From positions 7,608-71,607 of the forward strand of contig CAKPWR010000003.1 in the NCBI GenBank assembly GCA_934196725.1: a stretch of 64,000 bases of DNA. Direction: 5' to 3'. A model generated the notes under the pieces. The model had not been told where the DNA came from, ran no database searches, and was given only the letters and a program-made list of their open reading frames with translations. This DNA comes from an uncultured Prevotella sp. GTDB lineage: Bacteria; Bacteroidota; Bacteroidia; Bacteroidales; Bacteroidaceae. The position numbers and the translations under genes were made by a program. Below, piece by piece: positions 24,034 through 33,383 of this stretch. The stretch's first letter is position 1. Each line of letters opens with the position of its first letter.

Positions 24034-25668
24034 TTATTTCTTCTCCAATTCCTGAAGACTTTCCATTTTCTTAGATTCCAGGAATTCATAGATGCCGCAG
24101 AGGTGCTCACGGACGCGGCCATGACCGAATTCGTAGACCTTGCTGACTAGACCATCGAGGAAATCACGGTCGTGACTCACTACGATGAGCGTGCCATCGA
24201 AATCCAGCAGCGCCTGCTTCAACACATCCTTTGTCTTCAGGTCAAGGTGGTTGGTAGGCTCATCGAGAATCAGCAGGTTCACAGGCTCCAGGAGCAGTTT
24301 GAGGATGGCAAGACGGGTGCGTTCGCCACCAGACAAGACCTTCACCTTCTTGGTTGAATTCTCACCGCCAAACATGAAGGCACCGAGCAGATCACGGATT
24401 TTGTTGCGAATCTCGCCCTTGGCAACATCGTCAATAGTCTGGAATACCGTGAGCTCTCCATCAAGCAGAGATGCCTGATTCTGAGCAAAATAGCCTATCT
24501 GTACATTATGTCCCAACTCCAGCTTTCCTTCGTTCTGAAGCTGTCCCATGATGCATTTCACGAGTGTAGACTTACCCTCACCGTTTCTTCCCACGAAGGC
24601 AATCTTGTCGCCACGCTCCACGGTAAGATTCACGCCGCTGAATATCTTCTTGTCATCAAACGACATTGCCACATCGCTCATCTGTACTGGGTAATTTCCA
24701 CTGCGAGGGCTTGGCGGGAACTTGAGACGGAGGCGGCTGGTGTCCTCTTCGTCCACCTCGATGAGCTCCAGTTTCTCCAGCATCTTCACGCGGCTCTGCA
24801 CCTGGAAAGTCTTGGAGTAGGTTCCCTTGAATCGCTCGATGAAGTCTTTGGTCTCGGCAATCATCTTCTGCTGTTCCTCATATTTCTTCATCTGCTGTTC
24901 GCGGCGCTCCTTGCGCAGTTCCAGATACTGGCTGTAGGTTGCCTTGTAGTCGTAGATTCTGCCCATGGTCACCTCAATGGTACGTGTAGTGATATCGTCT
25001 ACGAATTTGCGGTCGTGGCTGATGACAACCACAGCCTTCGAACTGTTGATGATGAAGTCTTCCAGCCATCCGATAGATTCGATGTCGAGGTGGTTGGTAG
25101 GCTCATCCAGGAGCAGCACATCTGGCGATTTCAGCAGCAGCTTAGCCAGTTCGATACGCATGCGCCATCCTCCGGAAAACTCGCTGGTAGGGCGGTTGAA
25201 GTCGGAGCGCTCGAAGCCCAGACCGAGCAGCGTCTTTTCTACGTCTTCTTCGAAATGGGTCATGTCGATGGCATAGAACTTTTCTGACAAAGAAGATACC
25301 TTTTCAATGAGCTGCATATAGTCATCGCTGTCGTAGTCGGTACGTGTGGTGAGTTCGTTGTTGATGCGGTCGATTTCCGCCTGCATTTCGTGCAGATGGG
25401 CGAACGCCTGGCAGGTTTCCTCGAATACGGTTCTTCCGTCTTCGGTCATGAGGTGCTGTGGCAGATAGGCGATGACGCAATCCTTAGGAGCTGAGACAGT
25501 GCCACGGGTGGCAGTTCTCACGCCGGCTATAATCTTGAGCAGGGTACTCTTTCCTGCGCCATTTTTTCCCATCAGGGCTATACGGTCCTTCTCATTGATC
25601 TGGAAGGAAATGTCTTTGAATAGGGTGGTGCCGCCAAATTCTACGGTCAATCCATCAACTGTAATCAT
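24034..25668 (-). CDS. ABC-F family ATPase (ribosome-associated type)
   Basis: Soluble protein of 544 residues with two ABC domains and no membrane segments, typical of ABC-F translation factors. Domain 1 has Walker A GKNGAGKST (34-42), signature FSGGWRMRIELAK and Walker B LLLDEPTNHLD. Domain 2 has GRNGEGKST, LSGGERTRLAIL and LILDEPTNHLD. The charged linker between them (about 235-310, rich in YLELRKERREQQMKKYEEQQ) is the tRNA-reaching element of the family. Relatives such as EttA, Uup or YbiT act on the ribosome; some give antibiotic resistance, but no resistance-type feature can be claimed here. A TACCTTTG box precedes it at 25707-25714. Confidence 0.93.
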   Translation of the reverse strand: MITVDGLTVEFGGTTLFKDISFQINEKDRIALMGKNGAGKSTLLKIIAGVRTATRGTVSAPKDCVIAYLPQHLMTEDGRTVFEETCQAFAHLHEMQAEIDRINNELTTRTDYDSDDYMQLIEKVSSLSEKFYAIDMTHFEEDVEKTLLGLGFERSDFNRPTSEFSGGWRMRIELAKLLLKSPDVLLLDEPTNHLDIESIGWLEDFIINSSKAVVVISHDRKFVDDITTRTIEVTMGRIYDYKATYSQYLELRKERREQQMKKYEEQQKMIAETKDFIERFKGTYSKTFQVQSRVKMLEKLELIEVDEEDTSRLRLKFPPSPRSGNYPVQMSDVAMSFDDKKIFSGVNLTVERGDKIAFVGRNGEGKSTLVKCIMGQLQNEGKLELGHNVQIGYFAQNQASLLDGELTVFQTIDDVAKGEIRNKIRDLLGAFMFGGENSTKKVKVLSGGERTRLAILKLLLEPVNLLILDEPTNHLDLKTKDVLKQALLDFDGTLIVVSHDRDFLDGLVSKVYEFGHGRVREHLCGIYEFLESKKMESLQELEKK

Positions 25669-25706
25669 ATTTCTTTTCTTGTTCTAATGTTTATTTTTAT
25701 CTTTTG

Positions 25707-25714
25707 CAAAGGTA
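25707..25714 (-). promoter_or_regulatory. -7 box of the ABC-F gene
   Basis: Complement of CAAAGGTA gives TACCTTTG, an exact TAnnTTTG match 38 bp upstream of the ATG. The nearest TTTG (complement of 25738-25741) is 23 bp away, longer than usual. Confidence 0.45.
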
Positions 25715-25851
25715 CTGAAATATTATCACTTTACGGGCAAATCTTCAAAAAAAGTTGGTTAATGTTTCATAATGTCTAGATGGAAGCAAAGTTTGGATAC
25801 GAATCGGTTCATTAAATTTTGATTTGCGCACACCTTTTTATTTGCTATTAT

Positions 25852-25882
25852 TTTGATAATTCAAAAAAAATGTTTAAATTTG
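25852..25882 (+). promoter_or_regulatory. Promoter of the BspA-like gene
   Basis: TTTG (25852-25855), exactly 19 bp, TAAATTTG (25875-25882): a perfect match to the Bacteroidota consensus. Transcription would start about 45 nt before the ATG at 25935. Confidence 0.8.
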
Positions 25883-25934
25883 CATCATGTTATTACTATC
25901 TCAATCAAAGTTTTGAAATAAATAATAAAAGCGT

Positions 25935-28442
25935 ATGAGAAAAATATTTACCTCAAAAAGAAGAGGGGTGTTGCTCCTCGTATTCCTGTTGTTCTGCAGC
26001 ATTCAGCATGTGCTGGCAGACAATGGCGGGCTTGTTGACCGACAGATTACCATTAATGTGGAGAAGGCGGGTCTACTGAGCTCTAAAATAGGAAGTTCCA
26101 AGAAGTACCGGCTTACCAACCTAAAAATTACGGGTTATTTGAATATTAATGACATTGCGTTCATCCGTGAGATGGCAGGATGTTATTATGACAATAACCA
26201 TTCCAGATATGATGGTCATCTGCAGATCCTGGACCTCTCGGAAGCATCGCTTGTAGGCAATGCTGAACTTACTATTGGCGTAAGTACTGGAGATGAAACT
26301 TATCAAACTTCTCTGGCTGATGGGAGGGAAATCAGTTTCTTACTCTTCGGCTGCTTACCATCGTTGCAGGAAATTTCACTCCCAGAAGACATTACATCTA
26401 TTGGAACATATTCGTTTTATCTATGTGAAAACCTGCGTTCCATCAAAATACCATCGGGAGTGGTTACGATTGGGGAAGGCGCCTTTGCTAACTGTTTTTG
26501 TCTTGCATCTTTTACGGTTCCTGAAGGAGTAAAAGAACTGGGGTATGCAACCTTCGCATTATGCCTAAGCTTGCAGTCAATAGATCTTCCTTCGTCTTTG
26601 AAATATATAGGAGATGCAGCTTTTTTGTGCTGCTCCAGTCTGCAGTCTTTGTGTATTCCAGAAAGAGTGACTTCGATAGGAATTCAGGCTTTTCAAGACT
26701 GTGCGGGGTTGGAATCTTTGGAATTGCCTTCTGGTATCACAAAAATTGATCAGTTAACATTTGCAGGATGTACCAATTTGACTTCCTTAAATATTCCTAC
26801 CAGCATTACTTCGATAGGCTGTCAAGCCTTTGAAAATTGCCGTAGTTGGCGTGACGGTATAACAATTCCGTCGGGGGTGAAATACATTGGTGATCATGCT
26901 TTTGCCGGATGCTCCTCCTTGAGTTATATTAATGCTTGCATGAAGGCTCCTGTCACGGTCAGTAATGACACTTTCGAAGGGGTGAATAAATATTGTATTC
27001 TCTATGTTCCAAAAGGTACTGAAGACAGCTATTTCCTGATGGATGGCTGGGGCGAGTTTAGCAATATTTACGGTTTTAATCCTGCTGAACTTTACAGAGT
27101 GGTGAACGTGAAGGAGGCTGGTACCTTGTGCAACAGAATAGACGGTGGATGGAAAAATGATATAGAGAACCTTACTGTGTCTGGAGTACTGAATGATGCT
27201 GACTTCCAATATCTCAGAAATCTGATGGCAGAGGGAGAACTTCAGAACCTGAATATGGAGAATGTAAATTTGAAAAATCTGCCAGGAGGTGCCTTCAAGA
27301 ATTGCACGAATCTCAAAAAAATTACCTTGCCTGCCAACTTGAAAAACATTGGCGATGGGGCTTTCCTGAATTGTCGCGGATTGAGCAGTCTGAATATCCC
27401 TTCTGGCGTGACGAGCATTGGCAGTTATGCCTTCAACCAGTGCCAGGGACTTACTTCTATATCCTTGCCTTCTTCTCTGTTGTCTATCGGTGAACTGGCT
27501 TTTGCCAATTGCATAGGTCTTACATCCGTTTATGCCTATATGAATATACCCATGAGTTGCAGTCAATATGATTCGATGTGTGGTGGATTCTTCGGCAGTG
27601 CAGACAAAGAAAACTGTACTCTGTATGTTCCTCAGGGGTCTCTTCTGGCTTATCGCAATACCTTGGGATGGAGTGAAATGAAGAATATCGTTGAAATGGA
27701 CTTCTCGGATTCTGACCTTGTGTCTCTTACTATTCGTGATGTCAAGATGATTCCTAATGATTTGAAATATACAGTTAATAAGCTGACTGTTACAGGACCA
27801 ATGGATAGCTATGATTTCCAAATACTCAGAGACATGAGTCAGAATGGACAGTTGGAATATGTTGATTTGACAGATGCGCCAGTAGAGGAATTGGGGTATG
27901 AGGCTTTTGCTGGATGTACGAACCTAAAGCGGATTCTCCTACCTCGTACGCTGAAGGTTATCGGAGAGGCAGTTTTCTATATGTGCTCTAGTCTTACCTC
28001 GCTTGTCATTCCAGAAGGTGTAGAGGAATTGCCGGAATATGTCTTTTATGAAAGCGGTTTGATTACCTTGACATTGCCTGCCAGTCTGAAGCGAATCAAT
28101 AATGGTGGAAAGTTTGCGGGTTATGTACTGAAAGCCATTTATGCCTATATGCCTGAGCCAATTGAGGCAGGAGAAGCATTTGACTATACTGTTAGTACGG
28201 ATGAGTGTATTCTTTATGTACCAAAAGGTACGGCAGAGGCTTACCGCAATTCGTATCCATGGAGCAAGCTCAAGCATGTTGTGGAGATGGATGCTGCAGG
28301 TATCGGTTCCGTCCTCACGGATTCTATCAAGAAGGAATCATCCCGCTATTCTGCCGATGGCAAGCGTCTGAAAGCCCCTCGCAAGGGCTTGAACATCGTG
28401 AAGTATGGCGATGGAAGCGTAAGGAAAGTTATCGTGCCGTAG
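25935..28442 (+). CDS. BspA-like leucine-rich repeat surface protein
   Basis: Secreted protein of 835 residues. The signal peptide is RKIFTSKRRGVLLLVFLLFCSIQHVLA. Three blocks of 23-residue LRR_5 repeats (pattern AFxxCxxLxSIxIPxxVTxIGxxAF) are each preceded by a beta-rich piece of the type KITGYLNINDIAFIREM or TVSGVLNDADFQYLRNL and closed by a segment of the type CILYVPKGTxxxY. BspA relatives mediate binding to host matrix and other bacteria. The last ~50 residues (SSRYSADGKRLKAPRKGLNI to VRKVIVP) form a terminal motif I recall at the end of many Prevotella secreted proteins, possibly a sorting signal. It may be followed in one transcript by the GH27 gene 80 bp downstream. Confidence 0.9.
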   Translation: MRKIFTSKRRGVLLLVFLLFCSIQHVLADNGGLVDRQITINVEKAGLLSSKIGSSKKYRLTNLKITGYLNINDIAFIREMAGCYYDNNHSRYDGHLQILDLSEASLVGNAELTIGVSTGDETYQTSLADGREISFLLFGCLPSLQEISLPEDITSIGTYSFYLCENLRSIKIPSGVVTIGEGAFANCFCLASFTVPEGVKELGYATFALCLSLQSIDLPSSLKYIGDAAFLCCSSLQSLCIPERVTSIGIQAFQDCAGLESLELPSGITKIDQLTFAGCTNLTSLNIPTSITSIGCQAFENCRSWRDGITIPSGVKYIGDHAFAGCSSLSYINACMKAPVTVSNDTFEGVNKYCILYVPKGTEDSYFLMDGWGEFSNIYGFNPAELYRVVNVKEAGTLCNRIDGGWKNDIENLTVSGVLNDADFQYLRNLMAEGELQNLNMENVNLKNLPGGAFKNCTNLKKITLPANLKNIGDGAFLNCRGLSSLNIPSGVTSIGSYAFNQCQGLTSISLPSSLLSIGELAFANCIGLTSVYAYMNIPMSCSQYDSMCGGFFGSADKENCTLYVPQGSLLAYRNTLGWSEMKNIVEMDFSDSDLVSLTIRDVKMIPNDLKYTVNKLTVTGPMDSYDFQILRDMSQNGQLEYVDLTDAPVEELGYEAFAGCTNLKRILLPRTLKVIGEAVFYMCSSLTSLVIPEGVEELPEYVFYESGLITLTLPASLKRINNGGKFAGYVLKAIYAYMPEPIEAGEAFDYTVSTDECILYVPKGTAEAYRNSYPWSKLKHVVEMDAAGIGSVLTDSIKKESSRYSADGKRLKAPRKGLNIVKYGDGSVRKVIVP

Positions 28443-28521
28443 CAATGATATCGGCTTCATACAGACATTCAATATAGAAAATAAAGGTACGAAAAAATCA
28501 ATAACTTAAACATTTTAAATC

Positions 28522-29742
28522 ATGAAGAAAATTTTATCACTAGCATTTGCTACTTTGCTCGCAGCATCTGCTTTTGCGCAGAAGAGTGAAACGCTGCTGG
28601 AGCGTAACCAATTGACAAAGACTCCTCCGATGGGATGGATGACATGGAACCTCTTCAAGGGGGATATCAGTGAACAGCTCATCAAGGAGACGGCTGATGC
28701 GATGGTGGAACAGGGGTTCCGCGATGCCGGATATGAATATATTTTTATCGATGACCTGTGGCAGGGCGGACGAGACCGACATAACAACATCATCCCCGAC
28801 CCGAAGAAGTTTCCTAACGGCATCAAGGCACTTGCCGATTATGTTCACTCCAAGGGCTTGAAACTGGGCATTTATTCTGATGCAGCCCAGCTTACCTGTG
28901 GCGGATGGACAGCCAGCTACGGCTTCGAGGAGCAGGATGCCCGCACCTTTGCTTCCTGGGGTATCGACTATCTGAAATATGATTACTGCAATGCTCCTGA
29001 GGATAGCGCTACAGCCCGACGCCGATACCGTGCGATGGCAGAAGCTTTGAGCAAATCGGGGAGAAACATCGTGCTCGGCATCTGCGAATGGGGACAGCGC
29101 AACTGCGAGGAGTGGTGCGAGGAGGTTGGCGGTTCGCTCTGGAGAACCAGCTACGATGTAAGAGATATGTGGAAGGATATTGTTCATCAGGGCGGTATGG
29201 GCATTCTGGACATCGTGAATGTAACGGCACCGCTTGCCAAGGATGTGCGCCACGGTCAGTGGCCTGACATGGACATGCTGGTAGTAGGGCTGAACGGCAA
29301 GGGCGGTCCGTCCAGCGATTTGGGTGGCGTAGGCTGCAATTATACTGAGTATCAGACTCAGATGAGCATGTGGTGCATGATGTCATCGGTCCTGGCATTG
29401 AGCAATGACCTTCGCCAGCTCTCACCGGAAGACAAGCGCATTCTCCTGAACAAGGAGATAATCGCCATCGACCAGGACCCATTGGGCAAGGCTGCTGAGC
29501 GCAAGGTGAATCAGAAGGATTATCAGATATTCGTACGCCCGTTGGCTAACGGCTCTCATGCCATCGCTATTCTGAACAGCAGCGATAAGCCAATCCAGGT
29601 ACTGGCAGATTTCAAGCAGTTGGGGCTGAATGGCAAGTATCTGGTAAGAGATGTTTGGCAGCATCGTGATATTGCGAAGAATGCAAACCGATGGAAGGGT
29701 AAGGTGATGGCTCACGAAACCAAGGTTTTTGTATTGAAATAA
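28522..29742 (+). CDS. Alpha-galactosidase, GH27
   Basis: Secreted glycosidase of 406 residues that should release terminal alpha-galactose from plant oligosaccharides or host glycans. The signal peptide is MKKILSLAFATLLAASAFA. GH27 motifs are TPPMGWMTWN, YIFIDDLWQ, LGIYSDAAQLTCGG, the nucleophile Asp154 in YLKYDYCN and the acid/base Asp212 in RTSYDVRD, then GQWPDMDMLVVG and the C-terminal beta domain. Both catalytic residues are intact. No SusC/SusD pair is nearby, so this is not part of a visible polysaccharide utilisation locus. A strong terminator follows. Confidence 0.95.
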   Translation: MKKILSLAFATLLAASAFAQKSETLLERNQLTKTPPMGWMTWNLFKGDISEQLIKETADAMVEQGFRDAGYEYIFIDDLWQGGRDRHNNIIPDPKKFPNGIKALADYVHSKGLKLGIYSDAAQLTCGGWTASYGFEEQDARTFASWGIDYLKYDYCNAPEDSATARRRYRAMAEALSKSGRNIVLGICEWGQRNCEEWCEEVGGSLWRTSYDVRDMWKDIVHQGGMGILDIVNVTAPLAKDVRHGQWPDMDMLVVGLNGKGGPSSDLGGVGCNYTEYQTQMSMWCMMSSVLALSNDLRQLSPEDKRILLNKEIIAIDQDPLGKAAERKVNQKDYQIFVRPLANGSHAIAILNSSDKPIQVLADFKQLGLNGKYLVRDVWQHRDIAKNANRWKGKVMAHETKVFVLK

Positions 29743-29770
29743 AATAACCTCTGCTTTTAAATAAATAATT

Positions 29771-29812
29771 AGGCGATAGCCAGCACAGATAATGATGTGC
29801 GGGCTATCGCCT
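29771..29812. terminator. Bidirectional terminator between GH27 and tcdA
   Basis: AGGCGATAGCC and GGCTATCGCCT arms form a long GC-rich hairpin between convergent genes, followed by TATTTTGTTTT on the plus strand and preceded by an A-run usable on the minus strand. Confidence 0.85.
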
Positions 29813-29834
29813 TATTTTGTTTTGATGTAAGACA

Positions 29835-30695
29835 TCAATCGATGATGTGATTGATGACCATTCCTGCGATTGCCATGCCGAAAGTGGCGGTGATGTGGCA
29901 GAGCGAACCGTTGATCTGCGCCTTCGTAGAGCACCATTCGTGTTCCACGAGTCGCTGGTCGCCTGGAGCATCATATACGGCTGTATCCGTGCCTCGCTCT
30001 CCGCTGAGCAGCTTTGCTTTCGGACATAGGCAACCGCCCATACCGCAGGCTTTGTTCACGCCCCTGTTCTGCATCGGCTTTTCCTCGCTGTATACGCACT
30101 GGAATTTGCGGCGGGGAAACGTCTTGTTCTTCTTGAATTTCTTGCGCAGGGCTCTTGCCAGCGGATCGCCATCCACCTTCCAGAACTCAGCCTTCCTCAC
30201 CATGAACGGGTCGCTGCGGAGAGCTGCTCCCATCGAAGAAATGAAGGTGATTTCCTTCGGAAGGGCTGTGGCACGGAGAATCAGATCCGCCTTGTCCTTC
30301 AGCGAGTCGATGGCGTCGATGATGAAGTCATATTCCTCCATGTGGAATTCGTCGGCTGTTTCCGCCTGATAGATTTTCTGATAGGCCGTGATGTTGGCAT
30401 CAGGGTTGATCTCCAGCAGGCGTTCGCGCAGCGCATCTACCTTCACCTCGCCGATGGTGCGGCTTGTTGCCATCAGCTGGCGGTTGCAGTTGGTCACGCA
30501 GACACGGTCGCTGTCCACTATGGTGATGTTCCTGACGCCGCTTCTCAGCAGTCCCTCAGCGCACCATGACCCCACACCTCCGATACCGAAGATGAGCACT
30601 CGTGCCGACTGTAATTTTTCAAGATTATCCTTTCCCAGGAGCAGTTCCGTGCGTCGTTGCATTCCTCGCTCCATTGTTGTGATTTGCTTATCCAT
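29835..30695 (-). CDS. tcdA: tRNA threonylcarbamoyladenosine dehydratase
   Basis: ThiF/E1-like enzyme of 286 residues that uses ATP to cyclise t6A37 of tRNA to ct6A. Motifs are the nucleotide-binding loop FGIGGVGSWCAEGLLRSG, VDSDRVCVTNCNRQ (the Asp and Arg contacts of adenylation) and YDFIIDAIDSLKDKADL. Cys residues in CGMGGCLCPKAK fit the family's C-terminal zinc or thiol region. An internal Met (30674) gives an equally likely start. It lies 21 bp downstream of recD2 on the same strand. Confidence 0.93.
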   Translation of the reverse strand: MDKQITTMERGMQRRTELLLGKDNLEKLQSARVLIFGIGGVGSWCAEGLLRSGVRNITIVDSDRVCVTNCNRQLMATSRTIGEVKVDALRERLLEINPDANITAYQKIYQAETADEFHMEEYDFIIDAIDSLKDKADLILRATALPKEITFISSMGAALRSDPFMVRKAEFWKVDGDPLARALRKKFKKNKTFPRRKFQCVYSEEKPMQNRGVNKACGMGGCLCPKAKLLSGERGTDTAVYDAPGDQRLVEHEWCSTKAQINGSLCHITATFGMAIAGMVINHIID

Positions 30696-30715
30696 TCTTT
30701 TCTTATCTTTTTTTA

Positions 30716-32944
30716 TTATGATCTTATTATTTCCGGTTCTGCTGCCATCATTGGCTGATCCTCTTCTGGCAGAACATACGGCTTGCTGGTGTGGAGTGGA
30801 GAAGGGGTTGTTGCTTCAATCTCTCCTCGTAACCGTTCTTTCAGTTTGGTGTTTCTCTTGCTCACCGTCAGATTTCTTACCGCATAGGCTAGGGCTTTCG
30901 GCTGACCGATGAGCACGCAGACCTTTTTGGCTCTCGTGATTCCGGTGTAGATGAGGTTGCGTTGGAGCATCACGAAATGAGTCATCAGTACCGGAATGAC
31001 CACAATGGGATATTCCGACCCCTGGCTCTTGTGGATGGTGGTGGCATAGGCCAATGTCAGCTCATCCAGCTCCGTTGCCTCGTATTCTACAAAATGGTCC
31101 TCGAAAATGACGGAGATAGTGCGGTCTTCCATATTTACCTTTTCTACGGTTCCAATGTCACCATTAAATACATTCTTGTCGTAATTATTCCTTATCTGCA
31201 TCACGCGGTCACCCTGCTTGTAGGTAGTTCCGCCACGGCTGATACCGAGGTTGGATGTGTTGAGCGCCTGCTGCAGCATCATGTTCAGATTGGCTGCACC
31301 CACCACGCTCCTCTGCATCGGCGTAAGCACCTGAATGTTGCTTAGCGGCTGATTGTAAGCCTTGGGCAATCGGTATTTTACGAGATTCACGATTTCCGTA
31401 GCCACCTGCTCAGGATCTTCATTCTGGATGAAGAAGAAGTCGGTCTGCTTGCCGTTGCTCGTGTCTGGATAATATCCTTGGTTGATGGCGTGGGCACTCA
31501 TTATGATTCGGCTCGATTGTGCCTGTCGGAAGATGCGGGTAAGTCGGACGACCGGAATTTTTCCCGAGTCGATAATGTCGCGCAAAACGTTTCCGGCTCC
31601 CACGCTTGGCAGCTGGTCGATATCGCCCACCAGCACCAGTCGCATGTGCTCCGGAATCGCCTTCATCAGATTATACATCAAGATGATATCTATCATTGAG
31701 CATTCGTCTACAATCAGCGCATCGCCCTCCAGCGGGTTCTCCTCGTTGCGCTTGTATCCGTCTTGCGGGTTGAACTCCAGCAGTCGGTGGATGGTCTTGG
31801 CTTCCATGCCCGTAGCTTCGCTCATTCGCTTGGAAGCTCGCCCCGTAGGAGCCGCCAGCAGAATCCTCATTTCTGCCGTCTTATAGGCGGTTATAATGCC
31901 CTGTGTTGTCGTGGTTTTTCCTGTACCCGGACCACCCGTCAGTACCATTACCTTTGAGCGGACAGCCTGTTCTATGGCGGCAATCTGTACCTCATCATAT
32001 TTGATGCCCGAAGCCTTTTCTATCGACTTGATATTTGCCTGCATATTGAAAAGGGTAGGACCCTGACCGTGCATCAATTCCAGCAGTTTCTTCGCCGTTC
32101 CTCGTTCTGAATGATAGAAGGGTGGCAGATAGATGGCTTCGTTCTCACGGATGAGATTTTCTGATACGATCATTTCCGCAACGGCTTGCCTGATAGTTTC
32201 TTCGTCAGCTTCGAGCAGTTTTTTTGCTGCTTCTATAAGCTGCTCTTCTACAGCGTATACGTGGCCTTCGTTGGAGAGTTCATTCAGGGTGTAGTTAATG
32301 CCGCTCTTGCATCTTCTGAGGTCGTTTTTTTCATAACCCATCATGCTGGCTATGCTGTCGGCAGTCTTGAATCCGATGCCCCAGATGTCGTCGGCAAGGC
32401 GGTAGGGATTCTCCTTCACATTGTCGATGCTTTCCTTGCCATATTGTCGGTAGATTTTGGCGGCATAGGCGGTGCTCACGCCATACTGCTGCAGGAATAT
32501 CATCACGTTCTTGATGTCCTTCTGCTTCTCCCAACTGTCTCGGATTTTCTCCACACGTTTCTTGCCGATGCCTGGCAGTTCGTAGAGCCGCTCGATGTCA
32601 TCTTCAATCACCTCGATGGTTTCCGTTCCAAACCTTTCCACAATCAGATGTGCATACTTCGGACCGATGCCTTTTACCAGTCCGCTGCCCAGGTATTTCT
32701 CTATGCCATACGCCGTGGCAGGCATCACTTCTTCCCAGGTTTCGCAGGCAAACTGCTGTCCGTACCGCTTGTCCATCTTCCAGTTGCCATTGCACAGCAG
32801 AACCGCCCCCACTGGAACATCCAGCAGGTTGCCCACCAGTGTAACCAGGTCGGAATATCCCTTTACCTTGACTCTCATCACGGAATATCCGTTCTCCTGA
32901 TTCTGGTAGGTAATCCTTTCTACCACGCAACGTATTTTTATCAT
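30716..32944 (-). CDS. recD2: RecD2-type ATP-dependent 5'-3' DNA helicase
   Basis: Superfamily 1B helicase of 742 residues, full length for RecD2. An N-terminal OB-like domain (IKIRCVVERITYQNQENGYSVMRVKVKG) and a helix-hairpin-helix region (LYELPGIGKKRVEKI, NPYRLADDIWGIGFKTADSIA) separate it from the RecBCD-bound RecD. The motor has Walker A VLTGGPGTGKTTTT near residue 336, Walker B VDECSMID, LVLVGDIDQLPSVGAG, and the C-terminal AYATTIHKSQGSEYPIVVIP. It acts in DNA repair independently of RecBC. A TATCTTTG box (complement of 33022-33029) lies upstream. Confidence 0.95.
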   Translation of the reverse strand: MIKIRCVVERITYQNQENGYSVMRVKVKGYSDLVTLVGNLLDVPVGAVLLCNGNWKMDKRYGQQFACETWEEVMPATAYGIEKYLGSGLVKGIGPKYAHLIVERFGTETIEVIEDDIERLYELPGIGKKRVEKIRDSWEKQKDIKNVMIFLQQYGVSTAYAAKIYRQYGKESIDNVKENPYRLADDIWGIGFKTADSIASMMGYEKNDLRRCKSGINYTLNELSNEGHVYAVEEQLIEAAKKLLEADEETIRQAVAEMIVSENLIRENEAIYLPPFYHSERGTAKKLLELMHGQGPTLFNMQANIKSIEKASGIKYDEVQIAAIEQAVRSKVMVLTGGPGTGKTTTTQGIITAYKTAEMRILLAAPTGRASKRMSEATGMEAKTIHRLLEFNPQDGYKRNEENPLEGDALIVDECSMIDIILMYNLMKAIPEHMRLVLVGDIDQLPSVGAGNVLRDIIDSGKIPVVRLTRIFRQAQSSRIIMSAHAINQGYYPDTSNGKQTDFFFIQNEDPEQVATEIVNLVKYRLPKAYNQPLSNIQVLTPMQRSVVGAANLNMMLQQALNTSNLGISRGGTTYKQGDRVMQIRNNYDKNVFNGDIGTVEKVNMEDRTISVIFEDHFVEYEATELDELTLAYATTIHKSQGSEYPIVVIPVLMTHFVMLQRNLIYTGITRAKKVCVLIGQPKALAYAVRNLTVSKRNTKLKERLRGEIEATTPSPLHTSKPYVLPEEDQPMMAAEPEIIRS

Positions 32945-33383
32945 GCTTTATATATCTTTTTTCTGTGAATTTATTGAAAGTTCTTGCCAACTCGAATCCC
33001 CCAATTGGCTGGTTCCAATTGCAAAGATACAAATAATTATCAAAAACGTAATTATATTGATGTTTTTTTGTTTGCAGGGCAAACTTGATTTAACCTTATT
33101 TATCAGCTGAGAGACTTTTGAGGGTTGATTCTAACCGTCTCTGGCATCATTTTCAGTTATGTCAGGAGCTTCCGATGATAATTGCAGATCAAATAATTGG
33201 CTTTATGCTTGGCTAATTCGATTTTTCTTTGTAATTTAGCAGCGCAAAACGTAAAGCATGTTAGAATATGACTAAAATAGTATATAAAAATCCTGTAGGA
33301 ATACAGATTTTTGAACGGTTCCGCAGTGAGGAAACCAGTCAGAATAATAATAAACAAAAATAAATAAGTAAAAATTTATATAA
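32945..33383. other. Divergent intergenic region, recD2 and GH10-like gene
   Basis: This 439-bp AT-rich gap contains a TATCTTTG -7 box for recD2 (complement of 33022-33029). For the plus-strand gene there is a weak pair, CTTG at 33208-33211 and TAATTTAG at 33232-33239, 20 bp apart. No RNA gene, repeat or credible small protein is seen. A long 5' leader of about 140 nt for the plus-strand gene is possible. Confidence 0.4.

Noticed and set aside
33157-33357. Possible 66-residue minus-strand protein in the recD2/GH10-like gap.
   Set aside because: AT-rich intergenic DNA, no upstream signals and no pattern beyond chance hydrophobic residues.
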